From contig JAGODU010000001.1 of NCBI GenBank assembly GCA_017998095.1, positions 6,446-70,445 on the forward strand: a stretch of 64,000 nt of DNA. Direction: 5' to 3'. The notes under the pieces are model-generated. The model did no database searches. It saw only the letters and a list, made by a program, of their open reading frames with translations, and had not been told where the DNA came from. The position numbers were made by a program, and so were the translations under genes. Source of the stretch: Prolixibacteraceae bacterium (lineage in GTDB: Bacteria > Bacteroidota > Bacteroidia > Bacteroidales > Prolixibacteraceae). Position 1 is the first letter of the stretch. Each line of letters opens with the position of its first letter. Shown here one piece after another: positions 1 through 8,269 of this stretch.

Positions 1-225
1 AGTGGCAAATATAAATCAGGTTTTGCTAACTTTTGCCTATACTGAATATTATTAATCAAAATAAACTAACGTTTTATCAATTTTTAATAATCTATTCCTC
101 TTTTTAAAACTGAATTCCAAACAAAAATGACAATATTTTGACAAAATGATTTTTTAATGAATTTCATTACTATTTTCGTGAAATAATATTTAGGAAAGTA
201 ATTGATTTAAAGTAATTGATTTATA

Positions 226-2121
226 ATGAGAAAATGGCGTATTGAAGACTCAGCTGAGTTATATAATATTAACGGTTGGGGCGTTAATTATTTTTCAATC
301 AATGAAAATGGGGATGTTATTGTAACTCCAAAGAAAGATTGTGTTTCTGTACCTTTAAAAGAATTAATTGACGAATTATCATTAAGGGATGTAACTACTC
401 CTATGCTCATCAGATTCCCGGATATACTGGATAATCAAATTGATACAATTTCATCTTGCTTCAGTTCTGCTGCTAAAGAATATGGTTATAAAGGTCAAAA
501 CCATATCATTTATCCCATCAAAGTAAATCAAATGCGCCCTGTTGTTGAAGAGATTGTCAGTCATGGTAAAAAATATAATATTGGTCTGGAAGCCGGTTCA
601 AAGCCTGAATTACATGCTATTATTGCCATCAACACTGATCCCGATTCTTTAATTATTTGCAACGGATATAAAGATGAAGACTATATAGAACTTGCCCTTC
701 TTGCTCAAAAAATGGGAAAGAGAATCTTCATTGTTGTTGAAAAATTAAATGAGCTGAAATTAATTGCTTCAATAAGTAAACGATTAAAAATAAGACCAAA
801 TATTGGCATAAGAATAAAGCTTGCCAGTTCAGGCTCAGGTAAATGGGAAAGCTCAGGTGGTGACGTAAGTAAATTTGGCCTTTCATCAAGTGAACTTCTT
901 GAAGCTGTTGACTTTCTTGAAAAAAACAAACTGGAAGATTGCTTTAAATTTATTCACTTTCATATAGGAAGCCAGATTACTAAAATCAGAAGGATAAAGA
1001 ATGCTCTCAGAGAAGCTTCACAATACTATGTTGAACTGTGCAAATTAGGATTCAATATTGAATTTGTTGACATAGGCGGAGGTCTTGGTGTTGATTACGA
1101 CGGAACCAGATCTTCAAACAGCGAAAGCAGTACCAACTACACTGTTCAGGAATATGTAAACGACTCTGTCAGTACTTTTGTCGATGTAAGTGAAAAGAAT
1201 AATTTGCCTCACCCAAATATTATTACTGAGTCAGGCCGGTCGCTTACTGCTCACCATTCAGTGCTTGTATTTGAAGTTCTTGAAACTGCCACACTGCCGG
1301 AATGGGATGACGAGGAAGACATTGTTAAAGAAGATGACCATGAATTGGTTAGAGACATGTACAAAATATATGAAAATCTTAACCAGTCAGGAATGCTTGA
1401 AAGCTGGCATGATGCCCAGCAAATAAGGGAAGAAGTTCTTGACCGTTTCAGTCTTAATCTTCTTGACCTCAAAACAAGAGCTATTGTTGAAAGATTGTTC
1501 TGGACTATTGCCCGTGAAATTTACAATCTTGCCGCCGAAACCAAACATATCCCGTTTGAATTAAAGCAGCTTCCGAAGATGCTTGCCGAAAAGTATTTCT
1601 GCAATTTTTCTTTATTCCAGTCATTACCTGACTCATGGGCTATTGACCAGATTTTTCCTATAATTCCAATTCACCGACTCGATGAAAAGCCTACAAGAAA
1701 TGCAACACTGCAGGATATTACATGCGATTCAGATGGTAAAATAGATAACTTCATAGCTACTTCAAATATTTCATATTATTTGCCCCTTCACAGACTTAAA
1801 AGCACTGAACCTTACTACATAGGTGTATTTCTCGTTGGAGCTTATCAGGAAATACTTGGCGACTTACACAATTTGTTTGGGGATACAAATGCAGTACATG
1901 TATCCGTTACAGAGAAATCATATCACATCGATCAGATAATTGATGGTGAAACTGTTGCTGAAGTACTCGACTATGTACAGTATAATCCTAAAAAACTGGT
2001 CAGAACTGTCGAGACATGGGTAACAAGTTCTGTGAAACAAGGTAAACTATCGGCTCAGGAAGGTAAAGAATTCCTTTCAAATTACAGATCAGGATTATAC
2101 GGATATACTTATCTTGAATAA
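226..2121 (+). CDS. speA: Biosynthetic arginine decarboxylase SpeA
   Basis: PLP enzyme that converts arginine to agmatine plus CO2, the first step of the agmatine route to polyamines. The 631 aa length and the N-terminus (MRKWRIEDSAELY, then INGWG) are typical of the cytoplasmic SpeA family. The PLP lysine is K99 in YPIKVNQ; HFHIGSQ, the glycine-rich DIGGGLGVDY and TESGRS are the usual phosphate and substrate elements of the fold-III barrel, and the C-terminal half carries the helical region of the family. It stands alone at the left edge of the window, followed by a DoxX-like gene after about 150 bp. No clear promoter is seen in front of it. Confident from family-wide motifs. Confidence 0.95.
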   Translation: MRKWRIEDSAELYNINGWGVNYFSINENGDVIVTPKKDCVSVPLKELIDELSLRDVTTPMLIRFPDILDNQIDTISSCFSSAAKEYGYKGQNHIIYPIKVNQMRPVVEEIVSHGKKYNIGLEAGSKPELHAIIAINTDPDSLIICNGYKDEDYIELALLAQKMGKRIFIVVEKLNELKLIASISKRLKIRPNIGIRIKLASSGSGKWESSGGDVSKFGLSSSELLEAVDFLEKNKLEDCFKFIHFHIGSQITKIRRIKNALREASQYYVELCKLGFNIEFVDIGGGLGVDYDGTRSSNSESSTNYTVQEYVNDSVSTFVDVSEKNNLPHPNIITESGRSLTAHHSVLVFEVLETATLPEWDDEEDIVKEDDHELVRDMYKIYENLNQSGMLESWHDAQQIREEVLDRFSLNLLDLKTRAIVERLFWTIAREIYNLAAETKHIPFELKQLPKMLAEKYFCNFSLFQSLPDSWAIDQIFPIIPIHRLDEKPTRNATLQDITCDSDGKIDNFIATSNISYYLPLHRLKSTEPYYIGVFLVGAYQEILGDLHNLFGDTNAVHVSVTEKSYHIDQIIDGETVAEVLDYVQYNPKKLVRTVETWVTSSVKQGKLSAQEGKEFLSNYRSGLYGYTYLE

Positions 2122-2272
2122 AATCAATATTTAATCAGGAAAAAAAATTGTTTTTTATCAGGGTAGATTAACTTTGTTGATTATTAATTTATAAATTCTT
2201 GACTTTAACGTAAACTATATTTAAATTTCATACGTTATTAGAAAAGATTTTGTGAAGTAAAACCCCTGGAAT

Positions 2273-2635
2273 ATGAAAATAATTATACTGATTCTTGAAA
2301 TCATCGTGGCAAGCTTGTTTATTATTGCTGCTATTTTAAAATTATCAAATTCCTTTAAACTTAAGCAGGAATATTCCGATGAAGGAATATTTGCTTCTGT
2401 AAAGAATTTAAGATTAGTTTCCTTTGTAGAGATTATAGCTTCAATTTTACTGATACTTCCTTCTTTCCTCGGACAATTCAAAGTACTGACAATAATTGGC
2501 TCTTTAACTTTGATTTTCATAATGGTGGGGGCACCAATATTTCACATTAAAGCAGGCGAACAGAAAGAAGCTGCGTTCACTTCTCTGTTATTGTTTATAC
2601 TTGTTTTTATTACTTTTTATCAATTCTTTGGATAA
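2273..2635 (+). CDS. DoxX-like four-helix membrane protein
   Basis: Small (120 aa) integral membrane protein with four hydrophobic segments, at about residues 1-22, 45-65, 70-90 and 98-118. The layout and the motif around AAILKLSNSFK resemble the DoxX/MauE-type family, whose members are often linked to redox or quinone-related processes, but no specific activity can be assigned. It converges with the PH/SHOCT gene, with only 2 bp between the stop codons and no room for a terminator hairpin, so the two transcripts probably overlap at their 3' ends. Confidence 0.7.
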   Translation: MKIIILILEIIVASLFIIAAILKLSNSFKLKQEYSDEGIFASVKNLRLVSFVEIIASILLILPSFLGQFKVLTIIGSLTLIFIMVGAPIFHIKAGEQKEAAFTSLLLFILVFITFYQFFG

Positions 2636-2637
2636 TA

Positions 2638-3252
2638 TCAGGAGTTTAAAAGCTTTTCCTTTCGCAAATTATATTCTTCTTCAGTTATTACCCCTTTTTT
2701 CATCAATTCATATAGCTTTTCCAATTCATCCGGAACATTTATCCTTTCCTGATTAGTATCAACCATTGCTCTGGCCATCTGCTCTGCCTGACGTTTAATG
2801 ATTGAATCTTTATATTCTTCCTGCATCTGGGTTATTGTATCTTTTAATCGTTTTGGACTTGTAACCATCCGGTATGTAGTAGCCCCTATTTCAGCTGCAG
2901 TCTGTATCTCAACATCTCCATAACCGAAAATCTTACCCCAGAATGTCTGACGATAATTGATATTGTTAATTTTATCTAACGGACTTTCTTTTGATTTACT
3001 GGTTAATACCCCCTCTTCATCAATGACCCTTAGATTAGTTACAACCCATATATTATTGCTTCTTTGAACAACTTTAAAAAGAAAATAAAGTATTACTATA
3101 ACTGCCAGTATTAAAAATAAAGGATTTATCGAAGAAAGCATTATTCCACCAACAACTCCAACACCTGTAATAAGAATCGGTAAAACCATTGTAAACCAAT
3201 GTGGATGTAATTCAAGAACCACTTCTTCTTCTGTTTTTAAATTAGTCTTCAT
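2638..3252 (-). CDS. PH-domain membrane protein with C-terminal SHOCT
   Basis: 204 aa protein. Two membrane segments (about residues 18-60) are followed by a bacterial PH-like (bPH2/YdbS type) domain at about 68-145: WVVTNLRVIDEEGVLTSK, then KINNINYRQTFWGKIFGYGDVEIQT, is the classic pattern. The last 28 residues (LEKLYELMKKGVITEEEY) form a SHOCT motif, a short oligomerisation or targeting module. The usual start MKTNLKTEEEVVLELHPHW is supported by a -7-like box (TAAATTTG on the minus strand, 3276-3283) about 25 bp upstream. The role in the cell is unknown; proteins of this kind are thought to act in membrane organisation or stress. Confidence 0.85.
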   Translation of the reverse strand: MKTNLKTEEEVVLELHPHWFTMVLPILITGVGVVGGIMLSSINPLFLILAVIVILYFLFKVVQRSNNIWVVTNLRVIDEEGVLTSKSKESPLDKINNINYRQTFWGKIFGYGDVEIQTAAEIGATTYRMVTSPKRLKDTITQMQEEYKDSIIKRQAEQMARAMVDTNQERINVPDELEKLYELMKKGVITEEEYNLRKEKLLNS

Positions 3253-3275
3253 ATTTTTTTTTTAAAGTATCATGA

Positions 3276-3283
3276 CAAATTTA
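3276..3283 (-). promoter_or_regulatory. -7 promoter element for the PH/SHOCT gene
   Basis: Minus-strand TAAATTTG matches the Bacteroidota -7 consensus TAnnTTTG exactly and lies 24 bp upstream of the start codon. No good TTTG -33 box is seen at the usual distance. Confidence 0.4.
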
Positions 3284-3380
3284 ATAAATTCAAATAACTG
3301 ATACCGTATAATAGTTTTTTTTAAAACACTGTAAAAAAAACAAATATTTTTTTAGCTTAGCCAACCTTAAAATTTAAACC

Positions 3381-4802
3381 ATGGTTTTTAGCAGTATAGT
3401 TTTTCTTTTATACTTTTTACCTGCTTTTTTAATTACTTATTACATTGTTGACAAGAAATATAAGAACATTGTAATTCTCCTCTTCAGTATACTGTTTTAC
3501 AGCTGGGGAGCACCACGATTTATATTTGTTATTCTTGGCACTACTTTCATTGATTTCCACCTGGTTAAATTAATGTCAGGCACCAAAAAGGAAATCCACC
3601 GAAAATTAATGCTTTCTCTTTCTGTTTCTATAAATCTCGGTCTTCTTTTTTATTTTAAATACTCAAATTTCTTTGTTGAAAATGTTAATGCCATCCTTTC
3701 TGTCGTTGGCTTTAATCAAATTCAATGGACTAAACTAATCCTCCCTATTGGAATATCATTCTATACCTTTGAAACCATCACTTACGTTGTTGATGTATAC
3801 AGAAGAGTGCACAAACCGCTTCATAACTTCTGGGATTATCAGCTGTATATCATACTTTTTCCAAAACTAATTGCCGGTCCTATAATAAGATATCACGATC
3901 TTGCTGATCAGATTACTGACCGCTCCCAAAATGAATCATACGAAAACAGATTGACTGGTTTTTACAGGTTTATTATTGGACTGTCTAAGAAAGTATTGAT
4001 TGCCAACCATATGGGACAGCAAGCAGATCTTATATTTTCATTGAATTATGCAGGACTGGATTCAGGCACAGCATGGATTGGAATTATCGCATATACATTC
4101 CAGATTTATTTTGACTTCTCGGGATATTCCGACATGGCAATTGGGCTTGCAAAAATGATTGGTTTCAAATTCCCTGAGAATTTCAACAATCCATATATTT
4201 CTCAAAGTATAACTGAATTCTGGAGGAGATGGCATATTTCACTGGGAGCATGGATGAGAAATTATCTTTACATCCCTCTTGGTGGAAACAGAGTTTCCAA
4301 ATACCGTTTGTATTTCAATCTATGGTTTGTATTCCTTGCTTCAGGATTATGGCACGGAGCCTCATGGAGCTTTGTAATCTGGGGAGCATATCATGGCATT
4401 TTCCTTGTTCTTGAAAGAAGTTTCTTCAGTAAAGTCCTTGAAAAGATTGGAAAATTACCATCTATATTACTTACTTTCTTAATTGTCGTTATAGGATGGG
4501 TGTTCTTCAGAGTTGAAAAAGTAGGAGATGCCTTTGCATTTATAAAAAGGATGTTTTCCTTCGATTTTAAAGGTATTCCTTCTCTTGGAGTTGAATTCTA
4601 TACCTTCCTGCTAATTGCTGCCTTCTTTGCCTTCTTTACATACTCAAACAAAGGAAAATCAATTCAGGACAACGTATACTTCAATTTTTATCCCAAAAGA
4701 AGACATGTTGCTGTAGCTGCAATAGCTTTACTCCTTCTGATGTTATCAATCAGTTCTATAACTTCGTTTGGATTTAATCCTTTCATTTATTTCCGGTTTT
4801 AA
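3381..4802 (+). CDS. MBOAT family O-acyltransferase (AlgI/DltB-like)
   Basis: 473 aa multi-pass membrane O-acyltransferase that would carry an acyl (usually acetyl) group across the inner membrane for transfer to an exported polysaccharide. It has about ten hydrophobic segments, the AlgI-like stretch FPKLIAGPIIRYHDLADQI, the FSGYSDMAIGLA motif, FWRRWHISLGAWMRNYLYIPLGG, and the catalytic-type histidine H325 in LWHGASW. The stop is followed after 3 bp by the AlgX/AlgJ-like gene, so the two are almost certainly co-expressed and form an acyl-shuttle plus periplasmic transferase pair. No alginate or other polymer-synthesis genes are nearby, so the acceptor is unknown. Confidence 0.92.
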   Translation: MVFSSIVFLLYFLPAFLITYYIVDKKYKNIVILLFSILFYSWGAPRFIFVILGTTFIDFHLVKLMSGTKKEIHRKLMLSLSVSINLGLLFYFKYSNFFVENVNAILSVVGFNQIQWTKLILPIGISFYTFETITYVVDVYRRVHKPLHNFWDYQLYIILFPKLIAGPIIRYHDLADQITDRSQNESYENRLTGFYRFIIGLSKKVLIANHMGQQADLIFSLNYAGLDSGTAWIGIIAYTFQIYFDFSGYSDMAIGLAKMIGFKFPENFNNPYISQSITEFWRRWHISLGAWMRNYLYIPLGGNRVSKYRLYFNLWFVFLASGLWHGASWSFVIWGAYHGIFLVLERSFFSKVLEKIGKLPSILLTFLIVVIGWVFFRVEKVGDAFAFIKRMFSFDFKGIPSLGVEFYTFLLIAAFFAFFTYSNKGKSIQDNVYFNFYPKRRHVAVAAIALLLLMLSISSITSFGFNPFIYFRF

Positions 4803-4805
4803 TAT

Positions 4806-5981
4806 ATGAAGAAAGAAGAAAGAAATATAAAATTCAAAAAGCTGGTTGATAATATAATCGGATCAATAAAGCAATTCAGATTCCTCCTTTTTGTCTTTCT
4901 GATGTTTTTGCTAATAACTCCCTTAATTCAAAGTAAAACCAATATCATTAAGCTTTTACCGCTTAAAGGGGCAATTGTTGAACCTGAAAATGCTAAGTTT
5001 TCTTTTAAGGATTGGTTTTCCGGTGATTATCAACCTAAAAAGGAAGAATACTTAAATTCTGCCTTTGGTTTCAGAAGCATATTTGTCAGAATTAATAACC
5101 AGATTGCGTTTAATCTTTTCAATCAGGCAAAAGCAAACGGGGTAATTATTGGCAAAAAGAATTATCTGTACGAAGAAAATTACATCAAAGCTTATTATGG
5201 AACCGATTTTATTGGAAAAGACAGTATTGAAAACAGATTCAGAAAATTAAAATACATTACCGACACACTCTCTAAACTAAATAAAAACCTTATTACAATT
5301 TTTGCTGCAGGTAAAGGATCATTTTATCCTGAATATTTCCCTGAAAAATATAAAACAGAAAAAGGTGAAACCAATCTTGAATGGCACGTCAAGCTTGCAA
5401 AAGAGTATGGCTTAAACTTTATTGATTTTAACAGCTATTTCCTTGAGAATAAAAATACTTCCAAATATCCTTTATATCCTGAACACGGCATTCACTGGAG
5501 CAACTACGGAACTTGCCTTGTTGCCGATTCAATTATCCACTACATTGAAAATTTGAGGAGTATCGATATGCTTGAACTCGAATGGGATAATGTAAGAATG
5601 AATAAAGCTTCAGGTGTAGATTATGATATTGCAGACGGAATGAATTTACTTTTCCGACTCAAAGGTCAGAAATTAGCATATCCTGAAATTTACTGGAAAT
5701 CTGACTCTACTATTGTTAAACCTTCAGTACTTGTTATTTCCGATAGCTTTTACTGGGAAATGTTTAATTTCGGTATTTCCAATGCTTTTTCTAAAAGCCA
5801 TTTCTGGTTTTACAACAAGCAGATTTATCCCGACAGCTATGAACAAGCCCTGAATACTGATCAGGTCGACTTAATGAAGGAAATTGAAAATCACAATGTA
5901 ATTATCATTTTAGGAACTGAAGCTACAATGCCGGGATACGGATGGGGCTTTATTGAAAACTGCTATAATCTGTTTAATTAA
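4806..5981 (+). CDS. AlgX/AlgJ-like SGNH periplasmic O-acetyltransferase
   Basis: 391 aa protein with one N-terminal membrane anchor (about residues 23-41) and a periplasmic SGNH-hydrolase-like domain related to AlgJ/AlgX/DHHW proteins. The motif EHGIHWSNYG (H227, H230, W231) and the serine block VISDSFYW (D313, S314) sit where this family holds its catalytic residues. It would accept the acyl group from the MBOAT partner encoded 3 bp upstream and place it on a polymer in the periplasm. The pair is at the end of its transcription unit; the next genes (thrE) converge. The family is clear, the acceptor polymer is not. Confidence 0.85.
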   Translation: MKKEERNIKFKKLVDNIIGSIKQFRFLLFVFLMFLLITPLIQSKTNIIKLLPLKGAIVEPENAKFSFKDWFSGDYQPKKEEYLNSAFGFRSIFVRINNQIAFNLFNQAKANGVIIGKKNYLYEENYIKAYYGTDFIGKDSIENRFRKLKYITDTLSKLNKNLITIFAAGKGSFYPEYFPEKYKTEKGETNLEWHVKLAKEYGLNFIDFNSYFLENKNTSKYPLYPEHGIHWSNYGTCLVADSIIHYIENLRSIDMLELEWDNVRMNKASGVDYDIADGMNLLFRLKGQKLAYPEIYWKSDSTIVKPSVLVISDSFYWEMFNFGISNAFSKSHFWFYNKQIYPDSYEQALNTDQVDLMKEIENHNVIIILGTEATMPGYGWGFIENCYNLFN

Positions 5982-6017
5982 TTATTATGCAACAGAAGTT
6001 TAAGAGATTACACCTTC

Positions 6018-6503
6018 CTAATTATTAACCTTAACCTGTTTAACAGTTTCTTTTCTGGTAATCAACATTGGGAAAGACACTCCCACGGCAATAGACATCA
6101 AAACAAATATCGTTTTCAAACCATTACTGGTAGTATCCTGAATAGTAGCAATATATACATCAGGAGATAAGTTGCCGGTTAAATCGATTAATCCAAGAAT
6201 TGTTCTATAGGCAAATGCTCCCGGTACCATTGGAATAACTGAAGGAATAGCAAAGACCAAAGGAGGGGCATGTCTGTTGTGTGCTGCCGGTATACTAACA
6301 AAACCAACTGTTATTGAAGCTAATAAAGATGCGATTACAATTCCTTCACTTATATATAAGGTTAAAAATTTAACCAGGCCACCGATAATTCCGATTATGC
6401 CAATAGCCCATAAAGTCCGGCGGGGAACGTTGAACAATATTCCAAAGCCAATTGCAGCAACACCGCACCAGAAACTCTTTTCTAAAATCATTAAAATTTC
6501 CAT
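6018..6503 (-). CDS. Threonine/serine exporter, ThrE C-terminal half (DUF3815)
   Basis: 161 aa with four or five membrane helices. It corresponds to the C-terminal half of one-piece ThrE proteins (ThrE_2/DUF3815); the segment RHAPPLVFAIPSVIPMVPG is the family signature. It starts 5 bp after the N-terminal half and must work with it as a two-subunit exporter of threonine/serine or other small compounds. A split ThrE is common in bacteria, so this is not a broken gene. The stop lies 36 bp from the converging AlgX-like gene. Confidence 0.87.
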   Translation of the reverse strand: MEILMILEKSFWCGVAAIGFGILFNVPRRTLWAIGIIGIIGGLVKFLTLYISEGIVIASLLASITVGFVSIPAAHNRHAPPLVFAIPSVIPMVPGAFAYRTILGLIDLTGNLSPDVYIATIQDTTSNGLKTIFVLMSIAVGVSFPMLITRKETVKQVKVNN

Positions 6504-6508
6504 AGTAA

Positions 6509-7276
6509 TTAAATTTGATATAAAAAGATAGAAACCAGCATTCCAAGTGAAATCACTAAGGAAATAATCAGACCGTTTGTTCCCCTGACAATTCCATTCA
6601 TTATATTTCCATCGAAAAGATCAGAAAATGAATTGATTAACGGAACTCCGGGTATTAGATACAGAACTGAAGTGTATAATGCGTATTCAGGATTTTTGCC
6701 AATATTTAAATAAACCCCAAGTCCTGAAATCAAACAGGAAGTAAGAGAAGCAAAGAAAATACAGAGATAAGGGTTATAATTCAGTCCGGTAGTTTGTTGC
6801 CTGACGAATAAGCCAATGAAAGTAGCAACAAAGGCAGTTATCATTTCAACAACACCACCGCCAAATAAATGGCAGAATGCTGCGCCTGCAAGTCCGACAA
6901 GAGAAAGAATAACAATTTTGGGATAGTGAGTTATCGTTGAAAGTCTTTTCACCTCTTCCCTCACCTGCTCCAAGGTCCATTTTTCTTCAACCACCTTCCA
7001 GCTCATGTGGCTTATCCCACTAACTATTCTGAAGTTAACCCCATGAGGAGAAGAACGTTTCAGGCTATTGTAGAATTTTTCTTTTCTTTCGTCTTCAACT
7101 GTTAAAAGAATTGCCCTGTGGGTAACTAAAAGCTCAATGCCATAATTGTAAGCATTGGCTACGCGGGTCATTGTTAGCCTTATACGGTTAGTGTTTGCCC
7201 CCGAGCTCATAAGAAGTGTACCAATTTCAAGCAGAACCTTTCCAAGTTCACTTGCCTTTACTTTTTCCTTTTCCAT
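6509..7276 (-). CDS. Threonine/serine exporter, ThrE N-terminal half (DUF1212)
   Basis: 255 aa from the chosen ATG; an ATG 24 bp further upstream would add eight residues (MAILHIVN) but the family normally begins a few residues before VLLEIGTLLMSSGANTNRI, so the inner start is preferred. The N-terminal soluble region carries that signature (SSGANTNR), and the rest is a set of about five membrane helices with PGVPLINSFSDLFDGNIMNG. It forms the exporter with the downstream ThrE_2 gene. A TATATTTG -7-like box lies about 100 bp upstream. Substrate is by family only. Confidence 0.87.
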   Translation of the reverse strand: MEKEKVKASELGKVLLEIGTLLMSSGANTNRIRLTMTRVANAYNYGIELLVTHRAILLTVEDERKEKFYNSLKRSSPHGVNFRIVSGISHMSWKVVEEKWTLEQVREEVKRLSTITHYPKIVILSLVGLAGAAFCHLFGGGVVEMITAFVATFIGLFVRQQTTGLNYNPYLCIFFASLTSCLISGLGVYLNIGKNPEYALYTSVLYLIPGVPLINSFSDLFDGNIMNGIVRGTNGLIISLVISLGMLVSIFLYQI

Positions 7277-7375
7277 ATTTACAATGTGTAAGATAGCCAA
7301 TTAATAGCTATTATTCCTTAAAAGTGAAAATACTGTTAAAGTTAAAGATTTGGTTAGTTGGTTGCGTTATCGGCG

Positions 7376-7383
7376 CAAATATA
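7376..7383 (-). promoter_or_regulatory. -7 promoter element for the thrE pair
   Basis: Minus-strand TATATTTG (followed by C) is an exact TAnnTTTG box, about 100 bp upstream of the chosen thrE start. No matching TTTG at 19-21 bp, so only the -7 half is supported. Confidence 0.35.
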
Positions 7384-7485
7384 AATCTTTTACAGCAAAA
7401 GGCACCTTCGAGCGGGTAAATAAAGTTCAGTTTTGATTTAAAGTAATTATTGAAAACGCTTGAGGGATATTAAAAAAAGTCTCCG

Positions 7486-7517
7486 TTTGACAAATTACGA
7501 TTAAATACATATTTTTA
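7486..7517 (+). promoter_or_regulatory. Promoter of aqpZ
   Basis: TTTG at 7486-7489, a 20-bp spacer and TATTTTTA at 7510-7517 fit the Bacteroidota -33/-7 pattern with one mismatch in the -7 box. The transcript would start about 30 bp upstream of the aqpZ ATG. Confidence 0.45.
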
Positions 7518-7557
7518 TAAAAATAAATTTTAATTACAACTAAAAAACGAAAAACAA

Positions 7558-8244
7558 ATGAAAAAACTAGTAGCAGAATTTATTGGAACTTTATGGTTAG
7601 TACTTGGAGGATGTGGAAGTGCTGTTTTATCGGCTGCATATCCTGAATTGGGGATTGGTTTTGCAGGTGTTGCAATAGCGTTTGGTTTAACTGTTGTGAC
7701 TATGGCCTATGCTATCGGACACATTTCAGGCTGTCACCTAAATCCTGCTGTATCTATCGGACTTTGGATTGGTGGTCGTTTTGACAAAAAAGAGCTTCTT
7801 CCCTACATTGCCGCTCAAATATTAGGGGGGATTGCGGGAGCTGGTATCCTGTACATTATTGCAAGTGGAAAATCAGGATTTGAAATTGGTGGATTTGCCG
7901 CCAATGGATATGGAGAACACTCTCCGGGTGGTTATGGTCTGCTTGCTGCTTTAGTTACGGAAATAATAATGACCTTTATGTTCTTAATTATTATTTTAGG
8001 AGCAACACATTCCAAAGCAGCTAAAGGATTTGCAGGATTGGCAATTGGACTAGGATTGACACTTATTCATTTAATAAGTATTCCTGTTACCAACACTTCA
8101 GTAAATCCAGCCAGAAGTATTAGTCAGGCACTTTTTGTACAAGGTTGGGCAATTGAACAACTTTGGCTGTTCATTTTAGCACCGATTGCAGGAGCAATCT
8201 TAGCCGGATTTGTTTATAAAATGATTTCACCTGAAAAGGAATAA
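7558..8244 (+). CDS. aqpZ: Aquaporin Z
   Basis: 228 aa major intrinsic protein, a water channel of the inner membrane. Six membrane helices and two half-helices carry the NPA motifs, at N62 ([11 protein letters not shown]) and N183 ([11 protein letters not shown]); the arginine after the second NPA is the selectivity-filter residue, and the [12 protein letters not shown] context is that of AqpZ rather than of glycerol facilitators. Length equals the family norm. The next gene begins directly behind the stop codon without a normal start codon, which points to a rearrangement right at the 3' end of aqpZ. Confidence 0.95.
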   Translation: MKKLVAEFIGTLWLVLGGCGSAVLSAAYPELGIGFAGVAIAFGLTVVTMAYAIGHISGCHLNPAVSIGLWIGGRFDKKELLPYIAAQILGGIAGAGILYIIASGKSGFEIGGFAANGYGEHSPGGYGLLAALVTEIIMTFMFLIIILGATHSKAAKGFAGLAIGLGLTLIHLISIPVTNTSVNPARSISQALFVQGWAIEQLWLFILAPIAGAILAGFVYKMISPEKE

Positions 8245-8269
8245 AAAAATAATTCTGTTTTCAATTGCA

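Noticed and set aside
1251..1472. Open frames opposite speA and, likewise, opposite most large genes
   Set aside because: They lie fully inside well-supported genes in other frames and show no domain, signal or promoter.
6018..7276. ThrE as a frameshifted gene
   Set aside because: Separate ThrE halves with a 5-bp gap are a normal family arrangement and both are complete.
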